Position numbers and translations under genes: made by a program | The notes under the pieces: model-generated | The model's database searches: none | What the model was told of the DNA's origin: nothing | Seen by the model: the letters and a program-made list of their open reading frames with translations, nothing else | Shown here: piece by piece, positions 52,492 through 61,400 of the stretch | Position numbering within the stretch: the stretch's first letter is position 1 | Layout of the letters: each line of letters opens with the position of its first letter | Origin: CAVQSS01 sp963746605 | Lineage (GTDB): Bacteria > Desulfobacterota > RBG-13-43-22 | Assembly (NCBI GenBank): GCA_963746605.1 | Contig: CAVVCH010000060.1 | Location: 47,498 to 111,497, forward strand | Direction: 5' to 3' | Length of the DNA stretch: 64,000 nucleotides

Positions 52492-54026
52492 ATGAATCCA
52501 TTTTTCATTCACGTCGGTGAAATGCTGGCCCGGAACGGGTGGATGTTCCCGGAAGAGATCGCCCTGGTGGAACGATCCCCGCCCAAACAAGCGATCGTGA
52601 TCACCTGGCGGGAATTCGACGGGGCAAGTTTTGCGATTTTTTGAGACAGAGGGGATCGAAAAGATGATCGTGTCGTCCATCATGGTTAACGCATTGACTG
52701 GCGATCGCCTATTTCGGCATCCTTCGTACCGGGGCCTGGGTGGTCCCTCTCAACTTCCGGTTTTCCGAGGAGATCCGCTATTGCGCCGCGTGGCGGAACC
52801 TAAGGCCGTCGTCTTTGGCAGGAATTCATCGATCGAATGATCCCCTTTGGCAGTCCACAAAAAGCGCGAAAACTTTTATTGCCGTGGGTGACGCCACACC
52901 GTCCTACGCCGTTTCCTTCGCGGAGGCCCTGCAGAACGGCTCGCCGCAACCCTGTCCGGCGGCTATCGGGCCGGAAGACCCTTGCGGGCTGTACTTTACC
53001 TCCGGCACAACGGGGCGGCCGAAGCCGATCCTGCTGACCCATCAGAACCTGGCCTGCGCCGCTATCACGGAAAAGGTTCATCACGGCCAAAGGAAAGAGG
53101 ACAATTTCATTATCCTTCCACCGCTCTACCATACGGGGGCCATGATGCACTGGCTCGGCAGTCTGATCGTCGGGGGCGGGCCGTGATCCTGAATGGGGTA
53201 AACCCCCGATGGATCCTGGAGGCCATGAGTGGGGAGAAAGGGACTATCCTCTGGCTGCTCGTGCCCTGGGCTCAGGATATCCTGTTGGGATTGGAAAACG
53301 GGGATCTGAACCTGGATGAGTATGACCTTTCCTCCTGGCGTCTGATGCACATGGGCGCCATGCCCATCCCGCCTGACCTGATCCGGCGCTGGAGAAACTA
53401 TTTTCCGGCAATGCAGTACAACACCACTTACGGATTAAGCGAGGCCACGGGCCCGAACTGCCTTCACCTGGGGATTGAAAACACCCATAAGGTCGGGGCA
53501 ACGGGTCGCCCGGGGTTCAACTGGGAAATCCGCATCGTCGATGATCTCGGGCGAGGCGGTGGCCCCCGGCGAGGTGGGGGAATTAACCGTCCGGGGCGGA
53601 GGGGTCATGAAGGAATATTTTCGGAATCCCGAGGCCACGGCCCAGGCCTTGAAAGACGGCTGGCTGTACACCGGCGACCTGGCCCGGCAGGATGAAGAGG
53701 GGTTCGTCTACCTGGTGGACCGTAAAAAGGACGTCATCATCTGCGGAGGCGAAAATGTGTTCCCCGTGGAAGTGGAAAACCATATCCACGCGCACCCGCA
53801 GGTGAAGGACGCGGCTGCCATTGGGGTTCCCGATGAGCGGCTGGGCGAAATCGTGGCGGTGGTCATTGAGGCCATCCCGGGCGGCCAGTTGAGCGAGGAG
53901 GAGGTCCTGGCCTTTTGCGAGGCGCTGTCGAGGTACAAACGCCCGCGAAAGGTTTTCTTTGGCGAGATTCCCCGCAACCCCACCGGAAAAATCCTAAAAA
54001 CCATCCTCCGGGATCGGTATCATTGA
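52492..54026 (+). pseudogene. AMP-forming acyl-CoA ligase (several frameshifts)
   Basis: ATG 52492 (AGGGAGGGTTG upstream) starts NPFFIHVGEMLARNGWMFPE. The frame is lost near 52630. The ligase core is then read in pieces: GILRTGAWVVPLNFRFSEE, CGLYFTSGTTGRPKPILLTH, LPPLYHTGAMMHWLGSLIVG, YNTTYGLSEATGPNC, GWLYTGDLARQDEEGFVYLV, RKKDVIICGGENVFPVEVEN and PTGKILKTILRDRY with the catalytic Lys. At least five breaks lie between 52630 and 53560; from there the last 150 residues are intact. The joined size, about 510 residues, is normal. It follows the Mo enzyme and ferredoxin, probably in one operon. Confidence 0.8.
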
Positions 54027-54166
54027 TAATCTCATTTCAGAGATTGGCCGAGACCGCTTTCTACGATCAACCGGTCACAGAGGTATCCAGGACCTTTGTC
54101 TTCCCCTTGGCACCTGCGCATTGGCTTCGCACCAGGTCCATAGCGGGCTTCATAGCGCCGAGGGCC

Positions 54167-54927
54167 TTACCGGCTTTTCCCCGCCGATGGCGAGGCGGAC
54201 TTTCTTAACCCGGGGGAATGAGGCGCTCCGGTTGTAAGGGTCTGCCCTGGACCTTTCAACGATAGCGGCGTCTGGGGCCCCAGGATGGACACATCATCCA
54301 ACAAAAAGCTGCTGATAAGTACTCCGGTAGGATCCGGAGCGGTCTCCGCCTTAAAAATTAAATCCATCGCTTTCCCGCGAAAATTGGCCGGAATATCTAG
54401 TCTTTTCATTCGTCCAGCCCGTAGTCACCTGGCACAAATCGTAGGTCTTTAAAGGGGTAGTGTCCAAGGTAACCGTCCCCGTACTCTTCCCGCAACTGTC
54501 GTTGGAGTCGATCCAATACCAATAACTGAGCTGCGTGGCGTCCCCGGGAACCGTGATGTGTTGCGTGATCGTGGTGACTTCGGCGGGATCTCCACCCAAC
54601 CAGGCGGAAAAGTTACCGCTATGATTCGAAATACCAAAATCGGATAAGTTCACAATGACAAAGTCCCCTAAGGAATTGCTCGAAGCGACCAACCAGGAAC
54701 CATCCGGCCCGTTTTCAAAATCCCCGTTACAAAGGGTCTGGGGGCAGGAGCCCTTATCTTTCATAATCACCGGCAAGAATTGGGAGGGCGTGACCTGCGC
54801 TAGAATGAGTGGAGGAGTCGGGGATGATGGAGGAGGACCGGAGCCGGCGTGAAGCAATGCGCTTATCAGGGTCGCGCACACCCCCATAGTGCCAATTAAG
54901 ATTATTCTCTGTAATATCTGTTTCATA
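54167..54927 (-). CDS. Secreted protein with carbohydrate-binding-like jelly-roll domain (frameshift)
   Basis: From ATG 54927 (AGGGGGAGAACGT upstream) the protein has a signal peptide (IILIGTMGVCATLISALLHA), a Pro-rich linker and one beta-sandwich: CPQTLCNGDFENGPDGSWLV, HSGNFSAWLGGDPAEVTTIT, ATQLSYWYWIDSNDSCGKST, TYDLCQVTTGWTNE. The literal frame stops at 54351. A shift near 54405 continues AMDLIFKAETAPDPTGVLIS and SFLLDDVSILGP, the standard end of CBM-like NGDFE domains. The exact stop (54167 or earlier) is uncertain. It is a surface or secreted binding protein with no catalytic part seen. Confidence 0.7.
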
Positions 54928-55171
54928 CGTTCTCCCCCTTTTTTGATAATACCATTAGTATAGCTAAAACACGCGAGATTTTTATAATCAAAAATCACTA
55001 TTTCTCCTTCTCCGAAGAAAAAACCGTATTTCACTTACCACACTTCAAGATAATAATGATCGTCGGGAAGGTCAAGACAGGCGTTGTCGGCCCCGATTCG
55101 TTCCCTGCCGGCCGGGAGGGATGGTGGCAGACGGACTGGCCGTCGTCAGTTTGGGAGTGGCCCTTCGAGGA

Positions 55172-56053
55172 TCAAAGATCGGTGGATTTCCGCTCTGACG
55201 TTTCAAATTCCAGCAAGGGATTGATTTCCCCGTCAACCCAACGCTCGTTGCTTAGCCAGTATTCGGAAAGCTTTTTCAGTTCACCCGTCCCCTGAAGGAT
55301 TTTAAGGAAATTATCCATCCAATTGATCAGCAGCGGGTCCGTGCCCGGAAGGGCTATTCCCAAGGGTTCGAAGGAAAAGGCTTTTTGCGAAGTCAGCAAT
55401 CCCCGGTTGGGATGGCGGAGCACGGCCAGAACACAGGTCAAAAAATCGGCGATCATGGCGTCCGCTCTGTCTTCCAGTACCAGGCGAATGGCCTCGTCGT
55501 AATCCCTGGCCGGGATCGTCCGGGCCTTGGGAATCATTTTTTCGGTAAAGGACTGGCTGGTGGATCCTTTGAGGAAGGTCAGGGTGGTTTGCGGGCTGTC
55601 GATATCGCAGAGTTCCTGGCACTTGACGATGTGATCGGCCTTGGTCAGAAAGGCCTTGCCGGTAAGGAAGTAGGGGCCGACAAAGGCCATTTTCAGATTG
55701 CGCTGCGGCGTCATGGTCAGGCCGGAGACGATGAGGTCTAGTCGGCCGGATTCCAGGGCCGGAAACAGCTCGAAGAAATCCATTAACTCGAATCTGATTT
55801 TGACCCCCATGGCCTCCGCTATTTTCCGCGCCAGGTCGGGTTCAAGACCGATGAGTTGCCCCTCCTGGTCTTTGGAATTGAGGGGAGGCTGCTTGCCGGT
55901 CATCCCCACGATCAGTTCGTTCTTCTGCAGGATCTCCTGGAATTTGGATAAAGGGGCCCCGGTGCCCGTGCTTCCCGGGTCATGGGCGCAACCCGCCGCC
56001 AGGACCAGCGTAACAACCAGCAACGGGAGCCACCAAAAATTTCGCATTTTCAA
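55172..56053 (-). CDS. Polar-amino-acid-type solute-binding lipoprotein (SBP_bac_3)
   Basis: This 293-residue protein has a lipoprotein signal (WLPLLVVTLVLAAGCAHDPG) and the SBP_bac_3 fold: NELIVGMTGKQPPLN, LIGLEPDLARKIAEAMGVKI, ESGRLDLIVSGLTMTPQRNL, FVGPYFLTGKAFLTKAD, YDEAIRLVLEDRADAMIADF. GGAGA precedes ATG 56053. There are no ABC permease or ATPase genes nearby, so it may feed a transporter encoded elsewhere or a sensor. Two extra Cys (CQELCDID) may form a disulfide. Confidence 0.9.
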   Translation of the reverse strand: MKMRNFWWLPLLVVTLVLAAGCAHDPGSTGTGAPLSKFQEILQKNELIVGMTGKQPPLNSKDQEGQLIGLEPDLARKIAEAMGVKIRFELMDFFELFPALESGRLDLIVSGLTMTPQRNLKMAFVGPYFLTGKAFLTKADHIVKCQELCDIDSPQTTLTFLKGSTSQSFTEKMIPKARTIPARDYDEAIRLVLEDRADAMIADFLTCVLAVLRHPNRGLLTSQKAFSFEPLGIALPGTDPLLINWMDNFLKILQGTGELKKLSEYWLSNERWVDGEINPLLEFETSERKSTDL

Positions 56054-56156
56054 ATCTCCATTTCAAAATTTAAAACTCTTTTGTTGTGCAAGAATCAATT
56101 GTTCCCCTAGCTCTTCGGTGGCCCTTCCGCGGGATCGTTCTTGGATCAAAGGGTCT

Positions 56157-56585
56157 TCACTTTTTGAGCGCTTTTTCCCGCAAAGACTTGGCGATTTCGC
56201 GGGCGTCATAGGTTGGGTAGAATTCCGTGCGAAAGCCCTTCCAGGCGGTCTGCTCCACGGCCCGGTTCACTTCCCGGAGCCGGGCCGGGGGAACCCTCAG
56301 CGTCACGATGTAGCCGAGGCCCATCGCGATATACCAGGATTCCACGATGATTCCCTCGGGAGGAAATTTCGCCCAGAAGCCGGATTCATCCTGAAGCCTG
56401 TTGATCTCGTCCAAGTTCTTCGACTGATCGTGCTTCAGGATCACGGTCAGGAGGACATAATCGGCAGGCGTGGCCGCCGGACCGGGTGGCTGCTGGGCCA
56501 CGGCCGGCGTGGAAAGAACAACAATAAGAAACAGTACGGCAGGAATGAAACGGACCGGGTTCAGGGGGTTTTTGCGCATTTCCAT
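56157..56585 (-). CDS. Hypothetical secreted protein
   Basis: This 142-residue protein has a clear signal peptide (FIPAVLFLIVVLSTPAVAQQ). A small domain, about 95 residues, follows: DYVLLTVILKHDQSKNLDEI, FWAKFPPEGIIVESWYIAMG and RLREVNRAVEQTAWKGFRTE. The pattern of strands and helices resembles a ferredoxin-like fold such as the ABM proteins, and the gene next upstream encodes one. No family is recognised with confidence. Either ATG 56585 or ATG 56579 may be the start. Confidence 0.75.
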   Translation of the reverse strand: MEMRKNPLNPVRFIPAVLFLIVVLSTPAVAQQPPGPAATPADYVLLTVILKHDQSKNLDEINRLQDESGFWAKFPPEGIIVESWYIAMGLGYIVTLRVPPARLREVNRAVEQTAWKGFRTEFYPTYDAREIAKSLREKALKK

Positions 56586-56598
56586 TGGTGAAAAGGCC

Positions 56599-56928
56599 TC
56601 ATTCCCGGTTTAACTTTCGGGTGGACTTTTTTACGGGATACGTACCCAGGACATAGGCCGCGTATTCGGTCGGATCGTCCAGGTATCGCTCAAAGATGGT
56701 CTCGTTCGCCTTGCGTTCCCGGTTCTCTTTCCATTTGAACCAGTTTTCGGGACTCTGCCACAGGGATATAACCAGAATTTCCCGAGGGTCGTCGTGATTG
56801 ATCAAGGTTTCCCCGCTGATGTAACCCGGCTGCTCCATGGCATCGGCCCGCATTTTATTCAACAGAGCGAAGGCTAAGCGGGTTTTCCCCTCCTTGATCC
56901 GGCGCTTGATCAACACTTTGATGGCCAT
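56599..56928 (-). CDS. ABM-domain protein
   Basis: From ATG 56928 (AAAGGAGGAACGCGT upstream) the protein has 109 residues: AIKVLIKRRIKEGKTRLAFA, EQPGYISGETLINHDDPREI and LVISLWQSPENWFKWKENRE. This is the dimeric alpha+beta-barrel ABM pattern, close to heme-degrading-monooxygenase-like proteins, but lacking obvious heme ligands. A frame open upstream to 57138 lacks a start signal and is discounted. It is followed after 13 bases by the secreted protein gene, on the same strand. Confidence 0.85.
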   Translation of the reverse strand: MAIKVLIKRRIKEGKTRLAFALLNKMRADAMEQPGYISGETLINHDDPREILVISLWQSPENWFKWKENRERKANETIFERYLDDPTEYAAYVLGTYPVKKSTRKLNRE

Positions 56929-57241
56929 ACGCGTTCCTCCTTTTTCTGAAAAAGATTTAAAGAAAAAGTTGCCTGCGCAAAAACCCCCACAAAACTCAGC
57001 CCTTGTCGGGCAGAGACCGGCGGCTCGAGGTATTCGACCAAGGATCACTCGGGAGGAAAAAAAGTGGAAACGAGGCTGCGATTGGCCGCTCATCGCCCCG
57101 GTCTTGTTGGAAAGTATAACACGGCGAGGAGTAGACAATCACATATTTTTTTCCTTGGATAGAAGGAGCTCGCGGGCGTCAGGTTTCGCTTCAATGCGCG
57201 CTTACCCAAACTACGGGCTCCTGATTTATATCCGCTGCCGG

Positions 57242-58420
57242 TCAGGAAAGGGTGAAATATCCGTCGGGAGCCAGGCTGGTGGCCAGCATGACCATGTTGA
57301 TTTCCCGATGGTCTGTCCAGCTTTGTACCGCGCGGTTGCGGCGGTCGAGCCAGAAGGACTCGATCTGTTCCCGAAAAGACCCATAGGCGGCGAGCCGTTC
57401 GATCCGGGGACGCAGGGCCGATTCGGTTTCCAACGGTCCGCGACGATCATTGATGAATTCGGCCAGTTTTTCGACGGCCCGGAACCCGATGGACAAGCCC
57501 AGCTCCCGGAAAGCCAACCGGTAGGCGGCGGGGTAATCGCAGGAATTTTTTCGGGACCAAGCGGCCAATCCGGAGAGGGCAGCCTCCAGCAGGATGATCG
57601 GCAGATCGGGAGGGAGATCCCGTCCCGTCGCGGACAGTTGGGCGGCCCGGTAGGCGTCACTCATCAGGCCACCGAGTCCCAGGGGATCATCCGTTTCCCA
57701 ATCCTGCTGCCGGCACATCCGGGCCATCTCGGCCAACTCCGCCGTAAGGTCCAGGTCCGGGTTATTCTCGGGATCTTTTTCCCCGGTTTCCCTGAGCTGC
57801 GCGTAGGTTATGAAGCCGTCCAGCGGGTCATGCTGCCCCATGGAGGGGACCTGGGGAAAAGAAAGGTCGATGCTCATCTTCCAATACATCCGGTTCCGGA
57901 TCCCGGACGGGGAAAGGGTGACGAACCGGGCCTGGGCCGTTCGAGCCAACTCCAGTGCCCAGCGGTTATATTGCCAGTCTCCGGTGGCCCGGCTGACCTG
58001 GTTGAGGGCCTGCATCCATTTGGTCAAATAATGGAAGTATTGTCCATCCCTGTCCCATTCCAGTTCCGCGTCGTACGGTTCGACGATCCGGCGTTCGGGT
58101 AGCGGCTTGCCGATCCGCAATCCCCCGAGGGTGGGGTGTTTGGCACCCTCCTCTTCCCCCAGGCCGCTGAGCCATCCGGTCCGGGAGTCATCCGGCCGAT
58201 GCCGGCCGAGGAGCTGATGAACCTGGGCCACCAACCGCAGGGCCAGATCCCGGAAGTGCTCTTCCCGGGTTTGGCGGTATAGTTCCAGAAAGTTGCAGAC
58301 CGCAAAGGCGTCTGTCCACAAATAACGCTTGGGGGGCTTCCCGGATCCCGAGAGCCCGGTCAGATCGGAAAACTCCAGCATGATTTCACGAACCTTATCC
58401 AAGAGAACGCTTTTTACCAT
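57242..58420 (-). CDS. Conserved protein with alpha/alpha-barrel-like (six-hairpin) pattern
   Basis: This 392-residue cytoplasmic protein has a run of helical hairpins and the motifs KRYLWTDAFAVCNFLELYRQ, HQLLGRHRPDDSRTGWLSGL, HPTLGGLRIGKPLPER, YDAELEWDRDGQYFHYLTKW and MYWKMSIDLSFPQVPSMGQH. The acidic and aromatic residues in these motifs look like a sugar-binding cleft of the six-hairpin glycosidase superfamily. The family is widespread in environmental bacteria without assigned function. GGAGGAGGG precedes the start at 58420. The giant activase gene ends 68 bases upstream on the same strand. Confidence 0.75.
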   Translation of the reverse strand: MVKSVLLDKVREIMLEFSDLTGLSGSGKPPKRYLWTDAFAVCNFLELYRQTREEHFRDLALRLVAQVHQLLGRHRPDDSRTGWLSGLGEEEGAKHPTLGGLRIGKPLPERRIVEPYDAELEWDRDGQYFHYLTKWMQALNQVSRATGDWQYNRWALELARTAQARFVTLSPSGIRNRMYWKMSIDLSFPQVPSMGQHDPLDGFITYAQLRETGEKDPENNPDLDLTAELAEMARMCRQQDWETDDPLGLGGLMSDAYRAAQLSATGRDLPPDLPIILLEAALSGLAAWSRKNSCDYPAAYRLAFRELGLSIGFRAVEKLAEFINDRRGPLETESALRPRIERLAAYGSFREQIESFWLDRRNRAVQSWTDHREINMVMLATSLAPDGYFTLS

Positions 58421-58488
58421 CGGGCCCTCCTCCGGCCTTTCAGTCCACTGCGGTGAAAAAAGAATAGATTTGAATTTTTCAATTTTTA

Positions 58489-61400
58489 TCAGGGCTGCTC
58501 ATACGGGGACCCGGAGGCCGATTCCACCGCGTATTGGATATAGGGGATAATCACGTCGTTCCTGGGGCTGCCCGTCCCGTCATAGGTGATGGAAACCACC
58601 GGGATGCCGGTCTGGCGCTCGATGTCCCGGCCCATGGCTTCGGTCACCAGCGACGGACAGCAGAAGGCCGGGCTGGCCTGGACGAAAAGAGAGATCCCCG
58701 GGTGAAGCCGCAGCAGGGAAAAAATCTTGACCAGGTTTTCCATGGACTCCCCGGCGTGCTGCACCCGCAGGTTGAAGCGCGAGAGGATTTCCAGGGCCCC
58801 GCGCGGGTAAAGGGGATAGGGCTCGCCCAGCAGCGGTTCGAAGATCCGGTAATACTTTCGATCCAGGAAGTTGACCAGCCCGAGCAGGGTTTTGTTCACC
58901 AGCACTTCCCAGTAGTGTCTTTCCAGCAGCCAGCGTCGGAAATAAGGCTCGGCGACCATCTTGAGGTAGTCGCTGTAGGGCGTGGTAACCGCCTCTCCTC
59001 CGGCCTGCTCGATGGCCGCGATCAGGTCCTGATTCATCACCTCGTTGTCGCGGGTATAGAGATCGCCGAAGACGGCAACCTGGGGACGCAGTCGGGTGCG
59101 GTCCACTTGGATTTCCTGGAACATTCGGGAAATCTCCCGGGCGGCCGCCTCGCGGTCCTGGTTTCCCAGAAAGGAATCGACGGCGACCTGAACGGCCCGG
59201 GAAACCGCCCGGTCGGTTTCTCCCCGCGTCAACTCATAGGGCCGGAGCCGGCAGGCAATTTTTCGAATGAAGCCCCCGAATAAATAGGCAAAGTACGTAT
59301 CCACCCCGATGCGCGGCGACAGATCGGTGAAGGTAATGTTCCCCACATAGACCCCGGCTTTCTCCAGTCCTCCCCCGCGGGCGTCGAGGATGCTCCGGAT
59401 GTAATAGGGAAAGAGCCGCACGTTGCAGGCGATCTCCGAGCCTCCCAGCCAGAGCAGGGTTTTTTCGGGATCCAGTCGATGGGTTTCGACATAATCCATG
59501 AATTCCTGGGCAATGGTATTGAGCGGCAGGCATTGCCCGGTGTTGTGGCGCAGGCTCTTCTGGATCAGGGTCCGGTTCTCCTCCAACACCCGGGCATCGA
59601 ACCCGTGCCGGATCAGATTGGCCGCGATCAGCCGGCAGCAGATCGGGTCCCAGTTCGGGAGCAGGAGGGTCTTGCCGTCGATCTTGTTTTCGGTGCGGGG
59701 ATTGACTTCCCCGACCCGGCGTCCGACAATCCGGGTTTTCCCCCGGAAGTGATTGCCGAAGGCCCGCACGGCCGCTTCGATCCGCGTTTCGTAGCCCACG
59801 CTGGAATCGTGCTCGTCCAGTTGCAGGATCAGGTAAGGCTTGCCGGCCCCCTCCAGGATCCGCTTGAAGTAGTCGGCCACGAAGGAATCCGGAGAGCATT
59901 TAAAAGAGGTGACCAGCACGGGGTAGATTCCCTGCCGGGAGGCGACCGCTTCGGAGGCCTCCAGAATGGCGGCCGCGTAATTCCAGTGAAAGGCCTTCAG
60001 CAGCCCGCCGATTTTCCCGGCCCTTTCCGGATCGCCGTCCAGCATATCCTGGGAGAAGGTGCGGATCCCCAGGGACCCGAAGATATCGGGGATCCTCTTG
60101 TTCATGGCCTCGGAGAAGAGGGTATAGGGACGGCCCAATAAGACCACATCGATTTCACCGCTTTTGGAAGCGCGACCTTCGAAAAGACGTTGCAGACGCT
60201 TACGGCCTCCGGCCTGAAAGGCCCGGGCCCGGTGAAAGGCCGAAAGGACCTCGAAGAAGGAGAGGTCCGGTTTGACCGGCTTCAGGGCCCGGTACAATTC
60301 CCGCAGTCCGGCGAAAATCCCGGCCTGGGGTTCCAGGAGCGGCACCAGACACTTCCGACGGACGGACTCGTCCATCCGGGAGACGAGGGCCGGCGCGTAT
60401 TGGGTGTAATAGCAGTATTTCCGTATCAGTCCCGGCGGCTTATCCCGCGCTTCCAGGTAGATCGGCAGGAAAATACGATCGCACCGCTGGGCCAGGTGGG
60501 AAACGTGGCCGTGGAGGGCCGCGATGGGGCCGCAGAACTCGGCGCCGGCCAGGAACTTTCCCCTGGACAAGGCATCCCGGCAGTCCGCGCTCGTCAGGGT
60601 TTTCAACTCCAGCAGGTCAAAGAACTTTTCCCAGAAGGGCAGGTCCTCGAAAAGATGCAGGGCCGCAGGAAGCCCGATGGTCGGCCCAGTGCCGCCGGTT
60701 TCCGGTTTAAACCGGAAGGCCTTGGCCCGTTCCTGGAGGAGATCGAAGCCGGAGCGGTTCTTCCGGACGAATTGCCGGGTGTCGTAATCCCGACCGCAGA
60801 GAAAGCCGTAGGCCACTGTTTCGCCGTCCAGGCGGGCGAGTTTGATCTTGCAGTGGTTGGTACAGTAGTCGCAAACCTCGGTTTCGATCGGGACCGATTG
60901 TTTATACAAGGTGATGCCCCGGAAGGTCGAGCGGGTCAGGCCGCTTTCCTCCAGGGTGTACGCTGTTCCCAGGGCCCCGGTCAGGTGACAGTAAGGAGAA
61001 ACGAAAATCGGTTGCCCCAGCTTCTGCTCAAAAGCCGCCACCAGTGCCCGGTTCCGTCCGGTCGCCCCCTGGAAGGAAAGGCAGGTTCCGATGCGGGAGG
61101 TCCCGACCACCTTGGATAGGTAGTTGTCCCGCACGGCGTGGAGCACCGCGGCCAGGATTTCATCGACCGCATAGCCTTGGCTGAGGTAATGATTCAAGTC
61201 CCGTTCCATGAAGACGGTGCAGCGGTCGCTGGCCAGCGGGGCCTGAATCCCCTCGGCCCGTCGGGAATAGTCCGTCAGCGGGCAGCCGAGCCGGGAGGCC
61301 TGCTCCTCGATGAAGCTGCCCGTCCCGGCGGCGCAGACGGTATTCATGGTCGAAAAGGTGACCATCCCCTGGTTCAGGGTGGTGAATTTCGAGTCCTGTC

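Noticed and set aside
56837..58102. A 421-codon plus-strand frame
   Set aside because: It is antisense to both the ABM gene and the 392-residue conserved protein, has no ribosome site and resembles no family.
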